DNA of 8,724 nucleotides from positions 1 through 8,724 of the forward strand of contig JASICF010000279.1 of NCBI GenBank assembly GCA_030044775.1. The letters run 5' to 3'. The notes under the pieces were generated by a model. That model was not told the DNA's origin. It saw only the letters and a program-made list of their open reading frames with translations, and did no database searches. This stretch comes from Candidatus Sulfotelmatobacter sp. Its GTDB lineage: Bacteria > Acidobacteriota > Terriglobia > Terriglobales > Acidobacteriaceae. The translations under genes were made by a program, and so were the position numbers. This document shows, one piece after another, positions 1 to 6,405 of the stretch; positions within the stretch are counted from its first letter, which is position 1; every line of letters starts with the position of its first letter.

Positions 1-83
1 GTGAATCGATTACAAAAATCAGTTCATCCCTTGATTACTTTCGTAACGGGCCTGTCCTCAGCCTGCCAACTTAAACTGTCCCC

Positions 84-1919
84 GTGGGTTTCCTTCGCTT
101 TCGACAGCCGGGTAAGTGCGCGGGATTCGTGTGCGCAGTCGTCTGCGTGCATTTGGTCGTGTCTTTGTTTGTGCCGCGCGGTGTTGCACTCACCGCCTTT
201 GGCGACCTGACACAGTGTGCGCTGCTTCTCGGTGCCACGCTTGCCATCGGTTCCAATATCAAGACCAATTGCAAGAAAGCGCGGCTCTTTTGGTCGCTGA
301 TGGCGGCGGGATGCGCCATGTGGTTCGCAACACAGGCCTTATGGACGTATTTCGAAGTCTATCTGCGCCAGGAAACTCCAAATCCTTTTGTTGGCGACGT
401 GATTCTGTTCCTCCATCTGGTCCCGATGATTGCGGCCGTTGCGGTGCAACCGCATATTCAGCGCAGTGACCGTTCGCTGCGCCTCATGTCGCTCGATTTC
501 TCCCTGCTGTTCACCTGGTGGCTCTATCTGTACCTGTTCATCGTGATCCCCTGGCAATACGTTTCGCCTGATGTACTCACCTACGGCACGAGTTTCGACT
601 TGCTTTATGCCTGCGAACAGATCGTTCTGGTGATCGCGGGGGCGTGGGTCTGGGGAGTCAGCCGCGGCTCGTGGCGCTCAATTTACGGCAACGTGGTCAA
701 AGCCGCTTTGCTTTACACTGCCGCGTCCATGCTTGCCGGCGTAGCGATCGACCGGGGCCAGTATTACACGGGTAGTTTGTTTGATATTCCGCTGGTCGCA
801 GCGATGGCTTGGTTTATGGGTTTGGGTTTCGCCGCACACGACAGAGGCTCCGCCGACCCGCTGAGCGGTCGTGCAGTCCAGCGCGAGCAGAGGGTCTGGA
901 CGGCGAGGTTAGCCATGCTGGCCGTGTTTTCAACGCCTGTAATGGTCGCATGGGCGGAATTTGGAGGGGCAAGTCCGTGGCGCGTCCGCAGTTTCCGGCT
1001 GGTCTTGACAGTCGTCGCGATGCTCGTAATGGGAGCGCTGGTTTTCTTCAAGCAGCACTCTATGGATCGGGAACTGCTTCACCTGCTGCAGGTCTCGCGT
1101 GACAACCTCGAGGAGATGTGTCAACTGAAAGACGAACTTGAACGTAAGGAACAATCTTTGCGTTGGCACAGTCTGGAACTGCAGCGAAAGAATCTCGAAC
1201 TACAGGAGATTTCCTTCACCGACGTTCTCACCGGAGTGTGGAATCGCCGCTACCTGGAAGAGATTCTCCCCTCCGAAGCGGGGCAGGTACTGCGAAATTA
1301 CGAGCGGGTCCGAGATAACGACGTTCGCAGACTCGACCATCGCGACCTGGTATTTATCATGGTCGATGTGGACTTTTTCAAAGAGGTGAACGATCTTCAT
1401 GGCCACCCGGCAGGCGATCGCCTGTTGCAACGCGTCGCGGAGCGGTTGACCAAAGTCGTGCGTAAATCCGATGTCCTGGTTCGCTGGGGCGGGGAAGAAT
1501 TCCTCATCATGTCTCGCTCCGCTGACCCGAACGGCATTCCGGCGTTCTGCGAGCGCATCCTGGAGATCATTTCGGCGGAAGCTTTCGATCTCGGGAACGG
1601 CGTTCGCATTCGCAAAACCTGTTCCGTGGGCTGGGCTGCCTTCCCTTGGAGCCGGGCGGCGTACGAATCGGTGTGTGCGGAAGAAACTATTGAACTTGCG
1701 GATACTGCCTTGTACAGAGCGAAAGCGGGTGGGCGAAATCTTGGGATCGGGATTATGCCGGCCGATGGTGGAACAATCTCGCGCGGTGCCATCACCTTGC
1801 AGGCTCTTCAAGGCGACAAGAGTGCTCTGACGCGCATCGTTACGGTCCAAAACCCCGCTCGCTCTGATGCCGGGTCTTTGCCACAAGATGTTTTGTCCGG
1901 AGAATCGCTGGGCAGCTGA
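84..1919 (+). CDS. Membrane-anchored diguanylate cyclase (GGEEF domain) with multi-helix N-terminal sensor region
   Basis: The 611-residue product should make cyclic di-GMP from two GTP at the inner membrane. Hydrophobic segments near residues 13-30, 35-57, 67-89, 104-122, 139-157, 172-191, 204-222, 233-251, 272-292 and 304-322 suggest about ten membrane helices. A charged heptad-like coiled coil follows (about 328-378), then the GGDEF domain (about 379-555). The domain shows the DxLTG...NRR entry (Asp380), metal ligands in DVD (428-430), Asn436 for guanine, GD at 444-445, and the signature GGEEF at 469-473. RKSD (460-463), five residues before it, is the product-inhibition I-site, so an active, feedback-controlled enzyme is expected. 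A tail of about 55 residues is unassigned. The GTG start is the first possible start after an in-frame TAA at 72-74, but no Shine-Dalgarno precedes it; GTG at 129 is an alternative. The N-terminal region matches no sensor domain I can name. Confidence 0.93.
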   Translation: MGFLRFRQPGKCAGFVCAVVCVHLVVSLFVPRGVALTAFGDLTQCALLLGATLAIGSNIKTNCKKARLFWSLMAAGCAMWFATQALWTYFEVYLRQETPNPFVGDVILFLHLVPMIAAVAVQPHIQRSDRSLRLMSLDFSLLFTWWLYLYLFIVIPWQYVSPDVLTYGTSFDLLYACEQIVLVIAGAWVWGVSRGSWRSIYGNVVKAALLYTAASMLAGVAIDRGQYYTGSLFDIPLVAAMAWFMGLGFAAHDRGSADPLSGRAVQREQRVWTARLAMLAVFSTPVMVAWAEFGGASPWRVRSFRLVLTVVAMLVMGALVFFKQHSMDRELLHLLQVSRDNLEEMCQLKDELERKEQSLRWHSLELQRKNLELQEISFTDVLTGVWNRRYLEEILPSEAGQVLRNYERVRDNDVRRLDHRDLVFIMVDVDFFKEVNDLHGHPAGDRLLQRVAERLTKVVRKSDVLVRWGGEEFLIMSRSADPNGIPAFCERILEIISAEAFDLGNGVRIRKTCSVGWAAFPWSRAAYESVCAEETIELADTALYRAKAGGRNLGIGIMPADGGTISRGAITLQALQGDKSALTRIVTVQNPARSDAGSLPQDVLSGESLGS

Positions 1920-2043
1920 CCTTTACTAGCCTAAATTCCCAATTTTCCACCGGAAATCGTGCTGCGCGGGCCTTCTTCTCATGTGTACCCTCTAAGACTT
2001 TTATTGTTTCTGTCTCACGGTTGTAGCTGGGTAGCGTCTGCAA

Positions 2044-2064
2044 AGTGTGCTGATTCCACACACT
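2044..2064. repeat. 6-bp inverted repeat upstream of pyrR
   Basis: AGTGTG (2044-2049) and CACACT (2059-2064) are perfect inverted arms around a 9-base loop. It lies 12 bases upstream of the candidate -35 element of pyrR, so it could be an operator or an RNA hairpin from a more distant promoter. There is no T-tract, so it is not an intrinsic terminator. Its biological role is inference only. Confidence 0.35.
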
Positions 2065-2075
2065 GCCTGCAGCGC

Positions 2076-2104
2076 TTGACCTTCGAGGTTTGAGTTGAGA
2101 ACAT
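2076..2104 (+). promoter_or_regulatory. Candidate sigma-70 promoter of pyrR
   Basis: TTGACC (2076-2081) matches the -35 consensus at 5 of 6 positions. GAACAT (2099-2104), 17 bases further on, matches the -10 consensus at only 3 of 6. Transcription would start near 2111, the first base of the hairpin described next. The -10 is weak, so this is tentative. Confidence 0.3.
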
Positions 2105-2172
2105 TGGAAGGCCGTCTGCTTCTATGCCGGACGGCACTAAGCTAGACACAACGTTCCTAGCCACCTTCGAGG
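2079..2172 (+). repeat. Duplicated 10-mer ACCTTCGAGG in the pyrR leader
   Basis: ACCTTCGAGG occurs at 2079-2088 and again at 2163-2172, 84 bases apart. The second copy contains the GAGG ribosome binding site of pyrR (2169-2172). The first copy continues with T, so ACCT and AGGT can fold on themselves. Each copy contains CTTCGA, which agrees at 5 of 6 positions with the CNGNGA hexaloop described for PyrR-binding RNA. The flanking stem does not fit that model well, so any link to PyrR binding is speculative. Confidence 0.4.
2111..2135 (+). other. Stem-loop in the pyrR 5' leader
   Basis: GCCGTCTG (2111-2118) pairs with CGGACGGC (2128-2135), giving eight base pairs including one G-U and a 9-base loop. 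No T-run follows, so it is not an obvious terminator. It could be a 5' stabilising hairpin or part of a leader-based control element, 44 bases before the pyrR start. Confidence 0.45.
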
Positions 2173-2179
2173 CATCCTG

Positions 2180-2752
2180 ATGACGAATGCAAAAACTCTT
2201 CCCCGCAACACCGGCTTGCGCCAGAAAGCGCAACTGATGTCGGCTTCAGAAATTGAGCGCACATTGGTCCGGCTCGCCTATGAGATCGTCGAGAAAAACA
2301 GCGGCATTGACGGCTTAGGATTGGTTGGCATTCGCCGGCGCGGCGTTCCGCTTGCCGAGCGCCTCGGCAAAATTATCGCTCGCATCGAGAATGCGAAAGT
2401 TCCCGTGGGCACGCTGGATATAACTTTCTACCGCGATGACCTTTCCACCCTGGGCCCCAAGCCGGTCGTGCAGGAAAGAGAGATTGGCTTTTCGATTGAA
2501 GACAAAAATATAGTTCTGATTGATGATGTTCTTTTCACCGGGCGCACCACGCGAGCCGCACTGGACGCGCTATTCTCCCATGGCCGTCCGCGAAGAGTGC
2601 AGTTATGTGTTTTGATCGATCGCGGCCACCGCGAGATTCCCGTCGAAGCCACGTACGTTGGCCGGCACGTCCAGACCACGATGAACGAAGTCATTGAAGT
2701 AAAGCTGACGGAAGTTGACAATGCCGAGAAGGTTCTGCTGATGGAGAGATAG
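2180..2752 (+). CDS. pyrR: PyrR: pyr operon RNA-binding regulator / uracil phosphoribosyltransferase
   Basis: This 190-residue cytosolic protein belongs to the PyrR family, which senses UMP/UTP, binds pyr mRNA to control pyrimidine biosynthesis genes, and converts uracil plus PRPP to UMP. The sequence shows the GIRRRGVPLAERL loop (50-62), the PyrR-typical LDITFYRDDL (79-88), the PRPP-binding loop IVLIDDVLFTGRT (111-123) and DRGHREIP (147-154). Length and register match Bacillus PyrR (about 180 residues) with a few extra N-terminal residues; RQKA at 14-17 aligns near the Bacillus N-terminus, which supports this start over Met20. GAGG at 2169-2172, seven bases ahead of ATG, is the ribosome binding site. 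Usually pyrB, pyrC or uraA follows; here the next gene is an unrelated secreted protein about 295 bases away, so any regulation must act on distant genes or on itself. Confidence 0.95.
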   Translation: MTNAKTLPRNTGLRQKAQLMSASEIERTLVRLAYEIVEKNSGIDGLGLVGIRRRGVPLAERLGKIIARIENAKVPVGTLDITFYRDDLSTLGPKPVVQEREIGFSIEDKNIVLIDDVLFTGRTTRAALDALFSHGRPRRVQLCVLIDRGHREIPVEATYVGRHVQTTMNEVIEVKLTEVDNAEKVLLMER

Positions 2753-2761
2753 CCATATTTT

Positions 2762-2780
2762 GGTAGTGTCCGGCACTATC
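2762..2780 (+). terminator. Hairpin just after pyrR, possible terminator
   Basis: GGTAGTG (2762-2768) pairs with CACTATC (2774-2780), seven base pairs with one G-U and a TCCGG loop, starting 9 bases after the pyrR stop. The nearest T-run (2795-2799) is 14 bases beyond the stem, so it is not a textbook intrinsic terminator. A role in ending or protecting the pyrR transcript is inferred from its position. Confidence 0.4.
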
Positions 2781-2871
2781 CGTACTTTCGATAATTTTTG
2801 TGTAGTCTGGCCATGCAAAGTGTTTTGGACCGGCATCGAAAGCAATCCCTTCCGTTCTCGAACTGTAGCCC

Positions 2872-2894
2872 AAAAGTCCCTACGCAGGATTTTT
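2872..2894 (+). terminator. Weak terminator-like hairpin between pyrR and the repeat-protein gene
   Basis: AAAAGTCC (2872-2879) pairs with GGATTTTT (2887-2894), eight base pairs with one G-U around a 7-base loop. The five Ts form the outer stem, as in A-tract/U-tract terminators. Only two G-C pairs hold the stem, so it would be weak. It lies just ahead of the candidate promoter of the next gene. Confidence 0.35.
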
Positions 2895-2898
2895 CCTA

Positions 2899-2928
2899 TT
2901 GACTTCCGTTTTGCCCGATAGGACTATC
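2899..2928 (+). promoter_or_regulatory. Candidate promoter with embedded palindrome, upstream of the propeller gene
   Basis: TTGACT (2899-2904) matches the -35 consensus at 5 of 6 positions. GACTAT (2922-2927), 17 bases on, is a weak -10 (3 of 6). The perfect inverted repeat GATAG-GA-CTATC (2917-2928) covers the -10 region, where a repressor dimer would block polymerase. The leader to the start codon would be about 115 bases. The palindrome is seen directly; promoter and operator roles are inferred. Confidence 0.3.
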
Positions 2929-3034
2929 TCTCCGGCTCATCGTTGGGTTGCCTCTCGACGGCAAAGTCGCGACCCGACGGTTCATTCTTGCAAGACCTCG
3001 GTTCTGTTTTCTCCCCCGAAAGCAAAATTTGTTT

Positions 3035-3040
3035 GAGGAG
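3035..3040 (+). promoter_or_regulatory. Ribosome binding site that fixes the start at 3048
   Basis: GAGGAG ends seven bases before ATG at 3048. The TTG at 2943, in the same frame, has no such site and would place a polar stretch before the signal sequence. The ATG at 3048 is therefore preferred. Confidence 0.85.
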
Positions 3041-3047
3041 ACTGTCC

Positions 3048-4538
3048 ATGCAACGTGCTCTATTCCGCGCCGGAGAAGCCGTGGCTTTCGTTCTTCTATT
3101 GCTGGCTGGTTGCGTATTCGCGGCAGCGCAGACTCTCAAAACTGTTTACACATTTGAAACCACTGGACCGTATGCCCCTTATGCCGATGTGGTGCAGGGA
3201 CTGGATGGGAATCTTTACGGAACCACAGCCGACGGCGGCACAAACGGCGCAGGTACGGTCTACCGGTTAACGCCTGCGGGCACTCTCACAACGATCTATA
3301 GCTTCTGCTCGCTCCCAAGCTGTGCCGATGGCGAGTCGCCAAACGCTCCGGTCGTACTCGGAACCGACGGGAATTTTTATGGAACGACGATAGGCGGTGG
3401 AACGGGCACTGTGTACTGCGGCGAGGGCTGCGGCACAGTCTTCAAGCTCACTCCTAAGGGCGTTCTTACTACGCTGCACAATTTCTGCACAGTCTACCCT
3501 TGCGACGACGGCGGCTTGCCGGTTTCGGGACTGGTCCAGGGCACCGACGGCAATTTCTACGGCGTCGCTCCCGACTATGGCGGCGAATTCAATGATAATT
3601 TTGCGCAGGGCACGGCCTATAAAATCACTCCCTCGGGCACATTCACCACGTTGTATGCCTTCTGCCAGCAAAATAATTGCACCGACGGCCAGATGCCCAG
3701 GGCGCCACTAGTTCAAGGAACGAATGGCCAGTTCTACGGAACCACCGAGAATGGCGGCGCGAATGGGTATGGCGAGATTTTTGAGATTAGCTCGGCGGGG
3801 GGCACACCTGCGATCGTGTACAGCTTCGACCAGCCCGTTGACGAAGACGGTTCCGAGCCCTTTAGCCGCCTGCTTCAAGCCAACAACGGCAATTTTTATG
3901 GAATGGCTCAGTTCGGCGGCACTTCTCCTTGTTTCCTCGGCTACGGGTGCGGAACGCTTTTCGAGATGAATCCATCAAGCGGAGAGTTTACCTGGGAGTT
4001 CGACTTCAACAGCACCAACGGTGCCAATCCGGAGGGCGGCTTTGTTCAAGGCGGCGATGGCAATCTTTACGGCATCGCGTCCAGTGGTGGAAGCAATGAT
4101 GGCGGCAGCATCTTCAAGATGACGCCCAGCGGCACGATGACTACGTTGTATAACTTTTGCGCTAATCCTTGCACCGCTGGATATAACCCCTCCTTCGGCC
4201 TGTTCCAGGCCACGAATGGGCTCTTTTACGGAATCGCGGGCAGCGAGCAGAATGGCAATGACTACGAGATCATGTTCAGCTTCCAGGCGCCGGGACTGAA
4301 ACCATTCATAACGGCGCTGCCCGCTTCGGGCAAGGTCGGGGCTCCCATAAAAATACTCGGAAGCGATTTGACTGGAGCCACGGCAGTCAGCTTTAACGGA
4401 ACCAACCAGCCGGCGTTCACCGTTGTCTCGAGGACCGAAATCACGACAACCGTGCCAACTGGCGCGACCACTGGAAAAGTTGCGGTGACAACTCCGGCTG
4501 GCTCGCTTTCCACGGTCGTTCCGTTCCGGGTGCCCTAG
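3048..4538 (+). CDS. Secreted or lipid-anchored GloVer-repeat beta-propeller protein with C-terminal TIG/IPT domain
   Basis: The 496-residue product is exported; no enzyme motif is visible and its ligand is unknown. Residues 1-28 are an export signal: a basic start, a hydrophobic core, then LAGC at 19-22, a good lipobox, followed by FAAAQ, which could equally be cut by signal peptidase I. Seven repeats follow, at about 41-86, 98-146, 158-205, 217-260, 271-320, 328-370 and 381-412. The core pattern is LVQGxDGNFYGTT..GG...GTVFKxTPxGxLTTLYSF, the repeat of the Gloeobacter/Verrucomicrobia-type (GloVer, TIGR03803-like) family. Repeats of this length suggest propeller blades. Cysteine pairs (Cys87/92, 147/152, 206/211, 371/375) sit at blade junctions, and extra ones at 124/128 and 295/301; periplasmic disulfides are likely. 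Residues about 418-496 look like a TIG/IPT immunoglobulin-like domain. Such proteins are common in Acidobacteria; a role at the cell surface is inferred. Confidence 0.88.
   Translation: MQRALFRAGEAVAFVLLLLAGCVFAAAQTLKTVYTFETTGPYAPYADVVQGLDGNLYGTTADGGTNGAGTVYRLTPAGTLTTIYSFCSLPSCADGESPNAPVVLGTDGNFYGTTIGGGTGTVYCGEGCGTVFKLTPKGVLTTLHNFCTVYPCDDGGLPVSGLVQGTDGNFYGVAPDYGGEFNDNFAQGTAYKITPSGTFTTLYAFCQQNNCTDGQMPRAPLVQGTNGQFYGTTENGGANGYGEIFEISSAGGTPAIVYSFDQPVDEDGSEPFSRLLQANNGNFYGMAQFGGTSPCFLGYGCGTLFEMNPSSGEFTWEFDFNSTNGANPEGGFVQGGDGNLYGIASSGGSNDGGSIFKMTPSGTMTTLYNFCANPCTAGYNPSFGLFQATNGLFYGIAGSEQNGNDYEIMFSFQAPGLKPFITALPASGKVGAPIKILGSDLTGATAVSFNGTNQPAFTVVSRTEITTTVPTGATTGKVAVTTPAGSLSTVVPFRVP
3168..4283 (+). 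repeat. Seven tandem GloVer-type protein repeats (about 45-60 codons each)
   Basis: The repeat anchor is an (D/N)G(N/Q/L)(F/L)YG core, seen at residues 53-58, 107-112, 167-172, 226-231, 280-285, 337-342 and 390-395 of the preprotein. Copies have diverged clearly at DNA level, so this is an old protein-level repeat and not a recent expansion. The seventh copy is degenerate: it lacks the final LTTLYSF strand. A matching strand (TLKTVYTF, residues 29-36) is found before the first copy. Confidence 0.85.
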
Positions 4539-4590
4539 TCAGAACTTGCTTTTGGCAAACAGCGTTATCGCCGGGCAAAGAGAAAACAGA

Positions 4591-4619
4591 AAGAGGACGG
4601 TAGACCCCACCGTCCTCTT
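4591..4619. terminator. Bidirectional intrinsic terminator between convergent genes
   Basis: AAGAGGACGGT (4591-4601) pairs perfectly with ACCGTCCTCTT (4609-4619), giving eleven base pairs and a 7-base loop. A short T-rich stretch follows on the plus strand (4618-4623), and the A-rich sequence before it (4577-4592) gives a longer T-rich tail on the minus strand. It lies 52 bases after the propeller stop codon and 31 bases after the end of the minus-strand dehydrogenase, so it should serve both. Confidence 0.85.
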
Positions 4620-4650
4620 CTTTAAGCTCCAGTGTGTCCTGCTGAAACCG

Positions 4651-6156
4651 CTATGCCAGCTTGGTGCACACCGCTTTCGTCTGCGTGTAGTTGTTGAGAA
4701 CGTCGTGGCCCATCTCGCGGCCCCATCCCGATTGCTTGTATCCGCCGAACGGAAGTGAAGCGTCGAAGATGTTGTAGCAGTTGATCCACACCGTCCCGGC
4801 GCGTAGATACTCGGCCGTGCGGTGAGCCTTGCCGATGTCGTTCGTCCAGACGGCAGCCGCAAGGCCATACTCGCTATTGTTGGCGCGAGGCAGAATTTCT
4901 TCCGCATCGGTGAACGGCATCGCGGCTACCACCGGCCCAAAGATTTCTTCCCTTACCACTTTCATGTCTTCGCGCGTGTTTACCAGCACCGTTGGTTCGA
5001 CAAAATATCCCTTGTCGCCCTTCTTGTGGCCACCCGCAATGGCCTTCGCGCCTTCCGAGACACCGGCCTCAAGATAGCCGCACACTCTGCTTAGTTGCTC
5101 CGCAGAGACGAGCGGCCCCATCTGCGTTTCCGGATCGAGTCCGGACCCGATATTGATTTTGCTTGCGTAATTGGCCACGCCCTCTACGACCCGGTCGAAG
5201 ATTGGTTTTTCAATGTAGAGCCGCGATCCCGCGCAGCAGCATTGCCCGTGATTGAAGAAGATCGCGCTGGCCGCTCCGGGGATGGCGGTCTCGAGATCGG
5301 CATCCTTGTAAACCACGTTCGGAGATTTTCCGCCGAGTTCGAGCGACACCTTTTTCAAGTTGCCCGTCGCGGCGTGAACAATCAGCTTGCCAACTTCGGT
5401 CGATCCAGTGAAAGCAATTTTGTCGACATCCGGATGCGCGGCCAAAGCGGCGCCGGCAGTCTCTCCGTAGCCGGGAACGATGTTGACGACGCCCTCCGGG
5501 AAACCCGCTTCCATGACGAGGTCGCCCAGACGCAGCGCCGAAAGCGGCGTTTGCTCTGCCGGCTTCAATACCACTGTGCAGCCGCAAGCCAGTGCTGGAC
5601 CCAGCTTCCACGCGGCCATGAGCAGCGGGAAATTCCAGGGAATGATCTGCCCGGCAACTCCCACCGGCTCGCGCAGCGTGTAGGCGAGATACTTTGCTCC
5701 CGGAGTGTATGGAACGGAAATCGGAATCGTGTTGCCTTCGATTTTCGTCGTCCATCCCGCCATGTAGCGGAATAGATCGACGGCCAGCGGCACATCGGCA
5801 GCCCGCGCGATGGTCAAAGGTTTGCCGTTATCCAGGCTTTCGAGATAGGCGAATTCTTCGGTGTGTTGCTCCAGCAAATCGGCGAGCTTCCAGATCAGCC
5901 GCCCGCGCTCAGACGACGTCAATTTTCGCCACGGGCCGTGATCGAAAGCTTTGCGCGCGGCTCTTACCGCTTGTTCAATATCTTCCCGGTCGCCTTCCGC
6001 CACCTGCGCCAGAACTTCTCCAGTCGCGGGATTGTAAGTTGGAAATGTCTTTCCAGAAATCGAGTTGACCCACTTGCCGTTGATCAACATCGGGCGCGGC
6101 TTCTCAATGAAGTCCGCAACCTGCGGATGAATCTGTGGTGATACTGCGATACCCAT
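4651..6156 (-). CDS. NAD-dependent aldehyde dehydrogenase (ALDH1/2-like, single domain)
   Basis: This 501-residue cytosolic enzyme oxidises an aldehyde to the acid. Length and motifs match the classical ALDH family: IPWNFP with the oxyanion Asn175; KPAEQTP with Lys198 and Glu201, where Glu at this place usually favours NAD over NADP; FTGSTEVG (249-256) in the cofactor fold; LELGGK with general base Glu273; GQCCCAG with catalytic nucleophile Cys307, the middle of three cysteines as in mammalian ALDH2; and EEIFGP with Glu404. All key residues are present. The start is fixed by a strong AGGAGG. The closest relatives by eye are broad-range acetaldehyde/retinal-type enzymes, so the substrate cannot be read from sequence. 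It lies 249 bases downstream of the ALDH16-type gene on the same strand, with its own candidate promoter in the gap, and ends at the shared terminator. Confidence 0.95.
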   Translation of the reverse strand: MGIAVSPQIHPQVADFIEKPRPMLINGKWVNSISGKTFPTYNPATGEVLAQVAEGDREDIEQAVRAARKAFDHGPWRKLTSSERGRLIWKLADLLEQHTEEFAYLESLDNGKPLTIARAADVPLAVDLFRYMAGWTTKIEGNTIPISVPYTPGAKYLAYTLREPVGVAGQIIPWNFPLLMAAWKLGPALACGCTVVLKPAEQTPLSALRLGDLVMEAGFPEGVVNIVPGYGETAGAALAAHPDVDKIAFTGSTEVGKLIVHAATGNLKKVSLELGGKSPNVVYKDADLETAIPGAASAIFFNHGQCCCAGSRLYIEKPIFDRVVEGVANYASKINIGSGLDPETQMGPLVSAEQLSRVCGYLEAGVSEGAKAIAGGHKKGDKGYFVEPTVLVNTREDMKVVREEIFGPVVAAMPFTDAEEILPRANNSEYGLAAAVWTNDIGKAHRTAEYLRAGTVWINCYNIFDASLPFGGYKQSGWGREMGHDVLNNYTQTKAVCTKLA

Positions 6157-6160
6157 ATGC

Positions 6161-6166
6161 CCTCCT
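6161..6166 (-). promoter_or_regulatory. Strong ribosome binding site of the single-domain aldehyde dehydrogenase
   Basis: Read on the minus strand, AGGAGG lies four bases before the ATG at 6156; with the preceding A and the following G the purine-rich run is AAGGAGGG. It is a perfect Shine-Dalgarno core, slightly close to the start, and supports the chosen start and efficient translation. Confidence 0.8.
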
Positions 6167-6267
6167 TAGTTCACGCTTGCGAATCGAAATCGGAAATTGA
6201 GATAGAGCTTGAATTGATAGAGAAAGACCAAAGCTGAAAATTCACTACGAAAATTCGAGCCGGAAAC

Positions 6268-6293
6268 CCCATGACGTGGCGCCGACGCATGGG
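6268..6293. repeat. Inverted repeat / hairpin between the two aldehyde dehydrogenase genes
   Basis: CCCATG (6268-6273) pairs with CATGGG (6288-6293). After one bulged A (6274), CGT (6275-6277) pairs with ACG (6285-6287), leaving a GC-rich 7-base loop. Nine base pairs make it stable on either strand. No real T-tract follows on the minus strand, so partial termination, RNA processing or protein binding are all possible. Confidence 0.45.
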
Positions 6294-6315
6294 CGCAGAG
6301 AAAAGTGACGGAGTT

Positions 6316-6344
6316 ATGCTAGTCCCGCATCAAGAGAAAAGCAA
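6316..6344 (-). promoter_or_regulatory. Candidate promoter of the single-domain aldehyde dehydrogenase
   Basis: On the minus strand TTGCTT (6344-6339) and TAGCAT (6321-6316) are 17 bases apart. TAGCAT agrees with the -10 consensus at 4 of 6 positions and TTGCTT keeps the TTG of the -35. Transcription would begin near 6309 and the leader, about 150 bases, would contain the hairpin at 6268-6293. Read-through from the upstream gene is the alternative. Confidence 0.25.
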
Positions 6345-6405
6345 TTGTGACCCGCAGATATTAAAGCAAGCCAATAAAACAGTCTCGCAGCCGAGCGAAC
6401 GCCCG

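Noticed and set aside
1200..1886. 228-codon open frame on the minus strand
   Set aside because: It is antisense to the GGEEF domain of the cyclase and has no protein-like features.
1944..1956. TTTCC-ACC-GGAAA inverted repeat after the cyclase gene as a terminator
   Set aside because: Only five base pairs with a 3-base loop and no T-tract; this is expected by chance.
2871..2890. AGTCC...AGGATT between pyrR and the next gene as a PyrR-binding loop
   Set aside because: The stem resembles ARUCC/GGYU only loosely and the loop does not fit CNGNGA. A weak terminator-like hairpin is the simpler reading.
2943..3047. TTG at 2943 as start of the propeller protein
   Set aside because: It would put 35 polar residues ahead of a clear signal sequence, while ATG at 3048 has GAGGAG at ideal spacing.
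5095..5775. 226-codon open frame on the plus strand
   Set aside because: It is fully antisense to the single-domain aldehyde dehydrogenase, whose catalytic motifs are all intact, and shows no recognisable domain.
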